From Paramecium octaurelia (taxonomy: Eukaryota; Ciliophora; Oligohymenophorea; Peniculida; Parameciidae): DNA of 64,000 nt. A model generated the notes under the pieces. That model saw only the letters and a list, made by a program, of their open reading frames with translations. It was not told where the DNA came from and did not search any database. Below are positions 15,267-26,770 of the stretch, one piece after another. Each line of letters opens with the position of its first letter. Positions within the stretch are counted from its first letter, which is position 1. A program made the translations under genes and the position numbers. The stretch lies in the NCBI GenBank assembly GCA_905182995.1, contig CAJJDP010000002.1, positions 909,886-973,885 of the forward strand, in the 5' to 3' direction.

Positions 15267-16905
15267 TCATTTAAGTGGTAAGCCTTCCAACTTTTTTAAG
15301 TTCTTCTGGATTATTTCACTAAGATAATTAAAAAATCGATACCTTTTTAGTTATTGACTTTTCTATATAGCTCTTATGGTTTTGCTAAATCCATCAGTAT
15401 ATTGTTTTTCAAGAAGTTTCTTCTGTAATTTTATGCTTTAATCATAGAGAGTGTCCACGTTGAACTCGTACATGGAATTGAAAGACTCATCATTTTCAGA
15501 CCTGGAATCAAATGTGTTTCCATCCATCTGTTAAGTTGTTACATTTTTTGCGTTTGCTTTTTTTAAATACGGCTTTCTCAATATTCTGATTTTCTTTTCT
15601 GAAGCTAGGCCTCCTGCTTATAATAATTCCTTTTATATTGTCTCTTAAAACTCCTTATCATTAAATGGATCATATTATGGATAATTAGTTATATACTTAA
15701 TGAGTTCTAAATCATTATTTATCAATTTGTTTTTAATAACCTATTTATTTTTCTATTCTTTCTATTTGGATAGATGAGTTGGTTTGATCTTTGAGTCACT
15801 CTAATCTGAAGAGATAGGTGATGAAAATTGGTTCTTCTTTTTTTTTATCAATGCATTCTGCTGATACTAACAATTCATGTAAATTCTCTTTTTCGTTTTT
15901 TCATTTTCAATATAATCCTTTAATTACAACTCCTCCATATATTCTTTAGCTCTTTTATCAACCAAGTGACGAATTACATTCTTTTCTGGGAGTGGTTCAT
16001 ACTTTATTTTGTTTGGATTTTCATGGCTTCTTGCTTTAGCCAATTAATATGGATTTTGATGTTAAATAATATTAACAGAATTTCCTTTGAAAACATTTCT
16101 TTTGGAAAGTGGAATGTCCTTCTCCATAGTTTTCTTTTATAAATCTTGAATGTAAGTGTCACTTATATCGTACATCTGCTTTATCATTCCAACATTTTTT
16201 AAATCTCTACTTCTCTTTACTAAATCTTCTTCTTCCCGTTTCTCTATCTTCTCGACTATAACATTTCTTATCATCTCAAACCTTTATTGAGCTTTTTATT
16301 TTTTATTTTCTTCTTCATTTTTTTCATTCAATAATTTTAAAAATCCAATCTCATGATTTCCTCCATCTGTAACTGCTGATCTCCTATAAGATCTTAATAA
16401 TTAAATAATAGAATGTACAAATTAATTTTTGGTCTTTTTTGTTTCTAGTTGGCTGAAGGAATTAATTTATCTAATTTTTAGTACTGATTTTTCCTTTTAA
16501 CAAATTCTTAGGCAGATATTTCCCCCAATATAAATTTAGTAAAATTGCTTCTGATTGAAGGACTGTTTAAAAGAGCATTATAAATTTTTAATGGAACCTC
16601 ATGGAGATATGCTCTATCTATTGTAGCTATTGTATTTCTTCTCATATCAGTTTATTTTTTGCGCAATAAAGCTTCCGATAAAAAATCACCAAAAACATCA
16701 TTCCAATTTTTCAGTCGCATGTCTTTTGGTACTCCATCTTAATCATCACATCTTACTATAACTTTAGGGACATCCTAATTAGCGGACTGAGGCTTGATGA
16801 AAAATTTAATACAATAACTGATCTCGTGGTTTGAAGTTACGACTCATTATTGGTTTTTGGACTTTATAGTAATTTAACTCGTTTAGGCAAATATATAGTA
16901 TTCAT
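15267..16905 (-). CDS. Unknown protein, 529 residues
   Basis: Not recognised. Model uses introns 16818-16840 (23 bases) and 16393-16418 (26 bases); the exon sum is 530 codons exactly. The N-terminal third looks globular (SANQDVPKVIVRCDDQDGVP, LKNWNDVFGDFLSEALLRKK, AYLHEVPLKIYNALLNSPSI), with a possible beta-rich start. The rest is basic and helical with Lys/Arg/Gln-rich stretches such as NEKNEEENKKQKAQQRFEM. No membrane segment or signal peptide. Start at 16905 was preferred because it is the only ATG that, with the first intron, opens the conserved-looking N-terminus. Confidence 0.65.
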
Positions 16906-17521
16906 ATTCTAAATTAAATAATATTCATTATTGCAAATTAATATAGTAATATCAATTCAGAGATTGCAACTTTATTGAGATCACACATTTAACTAACCAT
17001 TCCAATTTACTTAATTAAATTTAAGATGTCCTACTTAAACTTAATATCAATTAATTCTTTTTATAAATTGAAAAATATTATACAATGTATTAAACTATAT
17101 TTAGAACGATTACACCTTTTGGTTTACAAAAAAAAATAAATTTCAATTTTTCATTTTATAAACATCTTCTACATATTCAGTATAAGAATTACATTAATAT
17201 TTAAGAATCTTAGCTATGCAATTGATAGTGAAATATTTTCTCTCAATTATCCTGAGCTTTTAACAAAAAGATCTACAAAATGGCAAAATAAATAATAAAT
17301 GAAATGAATTCAAAAGTATTATTAAGAATTTAATATTATTAAATGAATAGAAATAAAAAATGCTGAATTGTTCCTAATGGTTAATTAAAATTGATCTAAT
17401 TTTATCTACAATTGAATTCTAACATATTAAAACGCATTGAAATAAGGAATTATTAAGTCCTTATGTTCATTTTGAAATAAAGCAGGAATAATAATTATTA
17501 TTATTTGCTGATAAATATTTT
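16906..17521. other. Intergenic spacer with nothing recognised
   Basis: About 615 bases, strongly AT-rich, separating two minus-strand genes. I see no protein-like reading, tRNA cloverleaf or repeat. Confidence 0.5.
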
Positions 17522-17835
17522 TCAATGGGCTTTTTAAAATACTTCTGTGGCATTTTAATATTTTGATACAAATCTATCATTTTCAACGTCATATGTTGGT
17601 AATACTAAGATTCTATTCTTATGCAATTCTTATTGAATTTTATAATTTAGAGCATACTTGAGATATTATCTAATTTTACCTATTTCCTACGATTTACGCA
17701 CTCCAAGAAATCTAATCCTTCAATGGCACAGAGTTTATTTGGCAAGTTCTCTCGATTGATACAACTTTACATTCTCTCATAAAATGTGATGCAGGGATTG
17801 ATGCCTCCAGATGTATTTATACCTATGTATGACAT
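17522..17835 (-). CDS. Twin CX9C mitochondrial protein, NDUFS5-like
   Basis: Small 96-residue protein. It carries two CX9C motifs: CITFYERMQSC and CAIEGLDFLEC. This is the coiled-coil-helix-coiled-coil-helix fold imported into the mitochondrial intermembrane space by Mia40. The sequence preceding (SGGINP) and the tail (IQQELHKNRILVLPTYDVEN) suggest the complex I accessory subunit NDUFS5 / 15 kDa subunit, though other CX9C families are possible. A 23-base intron (17657-17679) is required; the exon sum is 97 codons. Its exons are each too short to stand out as open frames, so it is easily missed. Confidence 0.75.
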
Positions 17836-18076
17836 TAATATTAATATATATAATTCGTATATGCTATTTTTAAGTCTTTTATGTCAAATTAATAGTGGAA
17901 TAAACCCGAATTATTTTTGAATAATACATTTGTAAAAAATACATGAGAAAGGTTCTTCCTTTGATTTTTCAAATGTGATAATTAATGGTGGTAATAATAT
18001 TGTTGTTATTTATTTAATATATATAGGATTAGTATTGTGTAATATAAATTTTAGTATAATTTTCAAATAATACAAT
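17836..18076. promoter_or_regulatory. Divergent intergenic region
   Basis: 240-base AT-rich spacer between a minus-strand and a plus-strand gene; it must hold both promoters, but no discrete element is recognisable. Confidence 0.35.
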
Positions 18077-21000
18077 ATGAACACATACAGCTCTGTTAAG
18101 TATGACCGTTTGATATATTTAGATCCTTCGACTCGTAGATTCAGGGAAGAAGAATGCAAGAGCCAAACATTGCAGTAATGCATCAAAGACATCAGCAAAC
18201 TCCAAAATATCACTCTCCTGAATCACATTTGGATAATTTTGTCAATTTGAAAACAGTAGAGCCACCAAAGACTTTAAAAAAGAAGAAGCTAACATAGGGA
18301 TTGTAAGGCAAACCAAAACCATAGGCTCAATAGAATAAGAAACCTGCGCAATAATCAATGTCTGTCAAGAAATCAACCAAGCGAACTGTTTCTCCGAAAA
18401 AAAAGAAGGCTCACACAGTCGATGTGAAGAAGCAACCCAAAGTGATAAAACCATCATAATAACAAAGGAGAGAAGAATTAGGCTTGGGGAAGCTTAATGA
18501 AAAATAAATCAAACAACGAATTAGTATTATTCAAATTTAATTAGAAAAAATCAAATCAAAGACTAAAACAGTGGAACCATTGTTGAAGAAGAAAATCTAC
18601 CAACCAAATCATGAGATTTAGCATTATATGACACAAAAGAAAGCGATTGACAATACGACTAGCATGCAACAATAATTGATATCTCTATTGGAAAAATAAA
18701 GAAAGTAAGGCAATCCAATTAACAAGATTGGAGAATCTGGCCAAGTTGAATGAGTCTGTTAAAGAGATTTTCAAAAAGTGTAAAACCTTGGAGAACTCAC
18801 AACCACAAACTCCTAAAGTGACAATGAAGAAGAAGAAAAATGACAATCCAATTATGGATATTGAATAAAGAAAATAGTAGCCAAAAAGCAAAGAAAATAG
18901 ACCTAAGCAAGAATCCAAAAATCACCAAAATAAAGACCAGCTAAAGAAACAATATGACAATCTTAATTAAAGGTACCATCAACTTAAAAATCCTGAGCCA
19001 AATCAAGGTGAAAACGATCAGTACATCGAAGAAATAGAGGATGAAGAATAGGAAGATTAATACTCTTAGATTAGTGAAAATCAATTCACTTAGATGATAG
19101 TTGATACTTTATCTAAAATACCCCCAACTAAATTTTTGTTGGATAAAATACAAGAGATTCTTAAATCATAAAATGATTTAGACCCGAATGAACTCACTGA
19201 TCAAGATTATTTAGTGTTATAGTATCATTTTATGAATGAGGCTGCAACCAAATTATAAAGTGTTTGGAGAGGCTTCTCCATCAGAATGTAATTACTCCAT
19301 GAATTACAAGAAATGTTGGAGTAATAACATGATGATGAGGCTTCTGATCAAGATGAAGAACCTGAAGAAGGCGAAGAGTGGCACGGATATATACCACCTG
19401 ATGTCTTAATAAAAAACGATAAGAATGCTGGTTAATAACAGTAATAAATAAAAGAGTAATTATAGCAATAAAAAAAATAAATCTAAGTACAAAATTTCAT
19501 AAATCAAGAGGAAGTTGTTTAATAATAAAACAAAATCAAACCTTATTAGTAGTAATAATAATAGCAATAATAACAGTAATAGTAATTATAATTATAATAA
19601 CAGTAATAGTAATAGTAGAAACTATAATAATAGTAGTAATTATAATATTAATAGCAATAATAATAATAACAATAATAATAATAAAAATAATAGTAATAAT
19701 AGTAATAATAATAAAAATAATAGTAATAATAATAACAATAACAATAGCAATAATAATAGTAACAAAAAGATTTACCAGTTCAAATAAAAAATAGATTTGA
19801 TAAAAACTTATCAGATTAAACAGATGATCTAGTAATTATTTAGTAACCAAATAGTCCTGCTAATTAAGAAATGTATTTTTATAATCCTTTTGGATAAAAT
19901 GTTCAATAATCATTAGAAAAACAAATTCATTACTCGAATATAAAGAGTTCTGTTGTAAGTGAGGAAGATCAAAAAAGCGCATTATCTCATTCTGTAATTT
20001 AGTAAATTTAATAAGAATTAGAACTATGGAATAGTCAGATTGAAAATATTATTAAATAAGGTCCAGAAAAGTAAGCATTTGCAAATGTAAAATAATAGAT
20101 GTCACAAACAATATTAAATATTGTATCATAACATATGAAAAAACAGAAAGAAACTAAAACACATGAAAGAAGGGATTCTGAATAATCAGTTGATATGAGA
20201 ATTAGAAGTTAACTGGAAGCTAATAATGAAAAAACCTTTAACGATGCTCGCAAACGATTATAAAAGAATCATGAATGTAGTGATGAACGATTATAGCTAT
20301 CATCTAAGGAGAACGATGTCAATCGATCTTCATTAATGTCACTACAATCTTAATTAATGAAGAAGGAAACTGAATTATTAAATATGAGGGAAGAAGCTAT
20401 CAATTTAAGATATAAGGCAGAACTGAAGAAGATATAGGAAGATCCTATAAAGAAACAAGAATTAGAGAATTGGTTGGAAAAAGAGAAGGAGGATTTGAGA
20501 AACACAAAACAAGCTATTGAGATAAGTAGAAAAAGAGAAGCTAAAGCAATTCAAAAAATACAAAGGGATTTATAAGTAGTGTAAACATATGATGAAAACA
20601 ATCCGAAATTGTAGAGTTTAAAAAAACAAGTTGATGAATAGCTTTGCTAAAGTAGTACCATTAAATCCCAAAAATAAATAGGATCAGATATCAAGATTAT
20701 AAATCACTTTGATGTTGAATAACATGATGATCTGGACGAGATGCCAGAGACATTTTCTGAGGATTTGTAAAATGAGAATTTGGATCAGAGAAGTTTAATG
20801 AGATAAAACATCATAGAATCAGATAAGTAAATAGAGATCTATTAGACATTAAGTGCAATTACAAATGATATCTTAGATGAAATAGTGTAAAATTTGACAG
20901 AAGGTACAAAATTTGATTAATTTTAGAATTGTTACACAATAAAGATAATTTCGAGTTTATAATTTCAAATTTAATTAGTCAATCTGTAATTCCTTAATTA

Positions 21001-21875
21001 CCCACTTCAATCAACGATATTAAGGCATATATTAAATAGTTATTTTCTTATGTATTGGAGCATCACAAGGAGGAATTATTAAGAAATCTAAACATACCAT
21101 ATGGATTCACTCCTTTTAAGAGAATGCAACTTATACATGGATATGATAATGATGGTGAAGAAGCAGAAGATGAATTTCATTAGAATGAAGATGATTCTTA
21201 AATTGCATTTCCTTTGGATGAAAGATTGTTTTAAGAATTTGAATCTTATAGATTGTAACTAGAAAATGAACCTAATGATAATGCTTAATTTGGAATGAAG
21301 GAGCTTGAACATATTCATAATAAGGCCGTGTTTGATGCATGCAATGAGGCTTTGAATTATGAAAGGCCAAACTTTCTAAGTAAGAAAATATTGTTAATAG
21401 TAGACTCTGGTTTGCCTTACCCTTGGGAAAATAAATAGGAGAGATTAGTTATCAGAAGCGAAGACCTGGATATAATTTTGAAGAATATGGAAAGTAAGGT
21501 GATAAATTGGTCTGGCACTCTGGGAGGATTCTTGCCTATAGAGGATGATTCGCAAATACCAGAGGAAAAACAAGAGATTCTAGATGAAAAGAACTAATAG
21601 ATGATGATTCAACAACTGCATTAATTAGAAAATCCTTTGTTGTTTGATTCATAATTGTCTCAACAAATGTTTGACAATATTGCCTAGATCAGAGACGAAA
21701 GACTATATAAAATGCTCATTTAAGATGTTAATATTAAATTTAATTTTAGATTAAAGAAAGTGAATTCCGATGGTATTTATTTGAAGACGATAGAACCGAA
21801 TTTTTAATGGAACTTGGAGATATAATATTTGAATAATTAGTGGAGGAAATGGCATCAGAATAACTCTAATTATGA
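18077..21875 (+). CDS. IQ-motif, polyglutamine protein with DUF4378-like C-terminus
   Basis: 1235 residues, four introns (18100-18122, 18705-18726, 20904-20926, 21727-21749; 22-23 bases), exon sum 1236 codons. N-terminal ~200 residues are basic (KKKKAHTVDVKK). Around residue 376 an IQ-type calmodulin site (TKLQSVWRGFSIRMQ). Residues ~470-545 are a polyglutamine run. A helical, charged middle follows. The last ~180 residues contain IHNKAVFDACNEALNYERP, IRDERLYKMLIQDIKESEF and LMELGDIIFEQLVEEM, which resembles the DUF4378 module of plant TRM/LONGIFOLIA microtubule proteins and a set of ciliate cytoskeletal proteins; this is memory-based and tentative. Likely a cytoskeleton or basal-body protein. 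The splice choices restore this block, which is good support for them. Confidence 0.75.
19531..19770 (+). repeat. TAA/TAG/CAA trinucleotide repeat encoding polyglutamine
   Basis: About 75 codons, nearly all TAA or TAG with some CAA/CAG and rare AAA/TTA. In the frame of the surrounding gene these are Gln codons; in another frame the same DNA reads as an Asn-rich peptide, which is a shadow. Confidence 0.85.
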
Positions 21876-21954
21876 ATATATATATATTTAAATTATCAAA
21901 ATATGAGGGCTCATGATATTGAATGTAATTATAACAAATTGCTTAATAAATATT

Positions 21955-22545
21955 ATGATATCACTTTTATTGATAATATCCTCTGCATATTGTCTGCAAT
22001 TTGGGTATGAAGCAGAGAAAGGACAATAGATCTGCTTTACTGATAATTTCTCAAAAGACGATGTGTTTGACGTAAGAATTAGTGCTAATTCATCAAATTA
22101 TGGTTTGAAGATTGCCGAGGCCAACTCTCAATCAATTGATAGTTTGTATGATAGTAAGGGATCTTGGGAGCACAATTACTAATACTAATCAACTTCAACA
22201 ACTGCTCATATTAGATACTGTTTAACAAATTTTGACAATGACTTCATCGTGTTTAACATTACGTATAAAACAGGATCAGAATTGGCAAACATGGGAAAAG
22301 TAGCAAAAATATAGGATTTAAACTAAATGGGAGGAATCATTAATAAATTGAATACATAACTCGATGATATAAAAAGAGAGAGATCATTCTTGATTGAAAA
22401 ATTTGATTACATGTCCAAATTGCAAGGTTCGATTTCGAAAAAGCAAATGGCATTTGGGTTACTATGTTTAGGCCTATCTATGATTATTACTGTAGTCACT
22501 GTAGGCATGATTAAAAGAATTTTGAGATAAAAAAAAGAATCATGA
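21955..22545 (+). CDS. p24/EMP24 (TMED) cargo receptor
   Basis: 196-residue type I membrane protein of the ER-Golgi shuttle, packaging cargo into COPII/COPI vesicles. Signal peptide MISLLLIISSAYC, then a GOLD domain with the two expected cysteines (QQICFTDNF and IRYCLTNF), a coiled-coil stretch (LNTQLDDIKRERSFLIEKFDY), a transmembrane helix (AFGLLCLGLSMIITVVTVG) and a short cytosolic tail ending KKES, a KKXX COPI retrieval signal. No intron. Two upstream ATGs exist (21903, 21913) but 21955 gives a clean signal peptide. Starts 79 bases after the previous stop. Confidence 0.9.
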
Positions 22546-22677
22546 AATATTATATATTGTTAAATAATAGTTATCTAGATATATTTGTTAATTCAATAAA
22601 TCATAAAAAAATTAACAATTATATTGAATTAAAACTATCTAAATACCAATGTTAAGTATTTATAGAAGAAATGTGTA

Positions 22678-24141
22678 TCACCAATAACATACTGTTATAT
22701 CTTTAATAGTAAAGTTCCCAGAATCATCTTTGTGAATCTTGCATATTTAGTTGATTTTCTAAATTTATGATTAAAATAAGTACTTAACGACAAATATAGC
22801 AGTTTGGTGATTTTTATAGCCAATGTCTTAAACATTCATAGCAAATTCCACCATGTCTACAAGGAAGCATAACAATGACAGGTTCTTTAGTGTAACAGAC
22901 TTAACATTTCTATTCCTATTAAATCTAGTTTGATTCTTTTTCAGGAGATTGCAATTAATCATTTCTGACAACAAAATCAAATGCTTTCAATTTAGCTCTT
23001 TAATTCATGATGCTGTAGTTGCTATTTGTTATGTTTTGATTTTATTTAGAAGTTTAGGAAGCTGATTAGAAATATTCGAAATAGGTTGATGATACTTAAA
23101 TTAATTTTTTCGGTAAAGATGGTTTTTATATTATATTTACATTTGGTTATTGTTTTGCGTCTTTCACATTTAAGGATTGATTTTCCTCTTCAAAACCTAT
23201 ATCCTGAATGTAATTCCTAAATTGATATATCTTAATACTTAATGTGTTGTCTAAAAACAGTTGAGATTATAACAACTAAAAAGGATTATATAACAATTAG
23301 GATTCCAAGGGTAAGGCTTGTTTGTTTAGTGGGATAATCAATAGTCTCCTGATCGTTACATATGATATAACAAAACCAGGAGGGAATTCCACTAAAACCA
23401 CAAAAATATATAATCAACCACACACCTCCTATAAGTTATGATTTAGAAGCCTTCTATACGAAATATTCGTGTGTTATTTCAATTGTTGAAAGAATTAGAA
23501 TGAGATGGAAAATAAAAAATATAACCAGTAAACTCCAAATGACACTAAAAACTACAAACCAATTCCAATCAACCATGTCCTTCCACTTAATAGTAATCAA
23601 CATCAATTGCAATGCCAACAGCACTTTGAGGCCTTGAATGTACTATTTTTAATATAAAAATATACAATTCTGAAGCGGTTCATAGAAACATTAAGTATAA
23701 TTTTTTAAAGCACTATAATAAATACTCTTAATATATAGTAGGCTAATACGACATAGCCTAGAAATTGGATTTCTAATTCTCTGACTCTAAAATGAATCAG
23801 AATTATGGTTTTAATAATTGTAGAAATAAGAATATCAAACGTTGAATTTCCTACATCTAATTTAAATCTAAAGTTAATGGTTAAAATTTACTTTATTTTC
23901 AAAATCATAAGAAAGAGCATCACCATAGCATTGAAACAGTAATAATAAATTATTAATTACATTTGGGTGTATTAAAACATCAAATACGTCAGATAAATTA
24001 GTAAATAGATATTCGTAAATATTAAGAAAAAGAGGAGTTTCTATAATTCTGTGATACTATTATGTTGAGTAGTAGTTAAATCCTATTAGATGATTTGCTA
24101 GGATCTAAGATGATTTAAATAAAATAATAATATTACCTCAT
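22678..24141 (-). CDS. Multi-pass membrane protein with C-terminal RING finger
   Basis: 445 residues after removal of five introns (24105-24136, 23868-23891, 23643-23665, 23217-23238, 22759-22783; 22-32 bases); exon sum 446 codons. About six to eight hydrophobic segments, for example LLFFLIFTNIYLLIYLTYLMF, LVIFFIFHLILIL, VWLIIYFCGFSGIP and LGILIVIQSFLVVIIS, then a hydrophilic linker and a C3HC4-type RING: CQVCYTKEPVIVMLPCRHGG, CYECLRHWL, CYICRQ. Probably an organelle-membrane E3 ubiquitin ligase; specific family not recognised. The first intron (32 bases, two codons after the ATG) is the least certain part. Confidence 0.75.
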
Positions 24142-24362
24142 TTTCCTTTTAGATTTAATCTAATAATTATTTTATTAAAGATAACAGGAATAAATTAATA
24201 GTTTATAAATTAAAAGTATATTAATTGGATGTACACGAATATTATATGATTTTGAACAATTTGTTTAAATTATTAATTAAGAATTTATAAAATCAAATTA
24301 TAAATCAATGATGATGAAACTAATAAATAAATAAAAAATATTTTTTAAAAATAAAAATTTAT

Positions 24363-25694
24363 TCAAATATCTTGAGGATATATTCGTACAAATTCTGGAA
24401 ATTTAGGATATCCATTTTCTGCTAAACCACAATATTTATATGTTATTTTTGTACCAATTGGAGGTCTTTGCTTTTTTATACCAATCTTCAGCCCCAAACT
24501 TACTTCAAATTCCTATCCTTCATCATTACGAACCAAAAACCCTCCTAAAACATCCTCTTTCTTCATATGAGTGTCCTATACATAATCGATAATGACAGCT
24601 TCTGCATCCAAAGAAGATTTCACTTTCAACAAACTTTTTGATCTAATCCCATCATATAAAGAATCTGGATCCCTTAACATTAACCCTTCTCCACCAATAT
24701 TCTAAACTTCTGCCAACTCCTCTGCTAAGTGCTCTTTCCCTCTGCAAATTTTATGAGGAACATAAACCAGATGAGGATTTTTTATTTTTTCAATAGCCTT
24801 CTTTAATTTTGCATATCTATCACTAAATGGTTCCTGGAGAAATGGAGCATCAAACACCATATATTTGATAATCTTCCAAGCATTCGGATCTGCTGTTCGC
24901 TTTCTTACAGATGTTAAGACCTTGTTGAATGTCCCTCGATTTATCCATAGTTCCCCATCTAAATAAGTTGTGGGCCAACCTTCAATGAAGTAGGATGGGA
25001 ATTTTAAGGAATATCCATTTCTGGTGAACATCTCCATTCCTGTCCAAATCATCCTCATTCCATCTAGTTTCTCACTCATGTAATATCCTTTTGGGTCTAT
25101 TGACACAGTCCAATTAGAGGCTAATAAACATGATATCCGCTAACTCTTTGTAAAAGTTGGGCCAAGTCCCAAATTTTCGCCAAGATTAGGTCTCATCTTA
25201 TACTTTGGCCATACTGAGACCAATCTACCTTAGGTAGCATCATCTAAAAGTTCACAACATGATTTATCTGGCAAACCTAAACCTGGTTGTCTTAATTTTT
25301 ATTTTCTTTCAATTTTTTATACAATTTATTCTTTTTTAGTAAGTTACTTATCATCAACTTCCCCTTTTTGTTATTGAAACTGCTTGTATTTCAAATCTAA
25401 TTCATACTTATATTCAGCTTCTGGAAATCTGATCTATTCATAGGTTTTGACTATTTCTGAAGGTTTAATTTCATGATATCCTTGTCTTAGTTTAAGCTTG
25501 AGCATTTCACTAATATCTTGAATGCCTTCTTAGAGTGAATGATATTTTTTGAGTTCAATTTGTAAATTTTCAGGTTTTTCCCAATTTGTATTGAGCACTC
25601 CAGAGCGAATTTGCAATGTTACTGGATTGGTGGATAAAAGTTTACTGTGCCAGAACAGTTGATTTTACTTAACTAGGTATATTTCAGAATTCAT
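24363..25694 (-). CDS. ATP-dependent DNA ligase
   Basis: 443 residues, single exon. Nucleotidyltransferase motifs are all present in order: motif I SEKLDGMR with the adenylated Lys (about residue 206), RNGYSL, motif III YLDGELW, motif IIIa YMVFDAPF, motif IV GGEGLMLRDP and motif V LLKVKSSLDAEAVI, then an OB-fold C-terminus (FEVSLGLKIG, GTKITYKYCGL). This small-ligase arrangement resembles bacterial/viral-type ATP ligases rather than ligase I. The ~150-residue N-terminal part has an LRSGVLNTNWEKPENLQIEL ... LKLKLRQGYHEI pattern reminiscent of a WGR module, as in ciliate repair proteins, but without a clear WGR triplet. Possible role in repair or in joining of ends during genome rearrangement; inferred only. 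Confidence 0.85.
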
Positions 25695-26202
25695 GATAAA
25701 TAATGATAGCCATATATAAAGAAAACATTTATAGTAAAAAAATCATTTTAAAGATTAAGTGAATTGTCGCGGATTTTGAAATAAATCTGTTTTTAAAAAT
25801 ATTTCTCATTAAATAATCTTTCTGTTTAAAGTGAGGATTTCTTGGATACCATGACTATTCTAGGTTAGGGTAAATCAAGTTTCCTCAATCATTGATCTAA
25901 TCTAATATTTTCATTAAAAAACTATTTTTCATTCTAATTTTTATTCTGATGTATAATTGTAAATCCAAGAAGCATTCAAGTTTATACTTTTGATGAGAGA
26001 TTTTATGAATAATAAATTTTAGAAATGATCAGACTTAGAATCATCTAATTTAATATTGGAAATATGTATTTATTTAATTTTTTTCCATTTTTATTCATCT
26101 TGAATTTAAGATTATCAGAGTCTAATTTTACTGAAGATTGAGAGAGTATGGAACTTAGTTCTCATAATTATAAAATTGAAATTTTTTAATTAAAACTATA
26201 AT
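25695..26202. other. Intergenic spacer, nothing recognised
   Basis: About 500 AT-rich bases between two minus-strand genes. No convincing protein reading on either strand. Confidence 0.5.
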
Positions 26203-26741
26203 TCAATTTAGATCCAAATATTTATTAATATAAGAATCACTATGATTGCTATCGTCTTCCTCATAATCATCCATGATGTTTCTGATATAAGGTTTTTAAT
26301 GAAATATCTTGTATCCAGATCCAAGACGTTCAAATCGTTATTATTATTATGCATATTTAGTCTAACTAATTTCTGATTGCACTTCTAAGTGATTTTCTTG
26401 TTGTTGCTATTTAAATTCGACTATAATATATAATATATTATACCATATTTAATCGTAAGCAATTCAGAAGGAATCAATTTTAATTCATGATGCAACTTTG
26501 GATTCACTTTATTGATCTCATGCATTAAATTCATCCTCCTTACTTTTTATATATTTTAGTATATCTTCTACTCCTACTCATGTCGAAGTTTATGAATGGA
26601 TTTTACAATTGGAATTTTCTGTGTGATTGAGTCTAAACTTTGTTTAAACGACTTTTTATGACTATAATTCAAGTGTTGTAATGGTGGGCAACTTTCCTTG
26701 ATTTCATGCAGACTCTATATAAATGCTCCTCCAGTGAACAT
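26203..26741 (-). CDS. Small unknown protein, 171 residues
   Basis: Not recognised. One 23-base intron (26421-26443); exon sum 172 codons. Begins MFTGGAFIQSLHEIKESCPP; the middle is basic and helical (HKLRHEQEQKIYQNIQKVRR), then a Gln-rich run (KQQQQENHLEVQSE), and an acidic C-terminus (MDDYEEDDSNHSDSY). No membrane segment. It starts 29 bases downstream of the stop of the calcium-channel gene on the same strand. Confidence 0.6.
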
Positions 26742-26770
26742 AATAATTTTAATTAATATTCGTTAAAAAA

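Noticed and set aside
19540-19770. Possible CRISPR-like or telomere-like repeat array
   Set aside because: The repeats are simple TAA/TAG trinucleotides inside a coding frame; no spacers, and the unit is not the ciliate telomere repeat.
19515-19787. Asn-rich 90-residue reading
   Set aside because: It is a shadow of the polyglutamine tract; the frame of the flanking gene reads TAA/TAG/CAA as Gln and continues on both sides.
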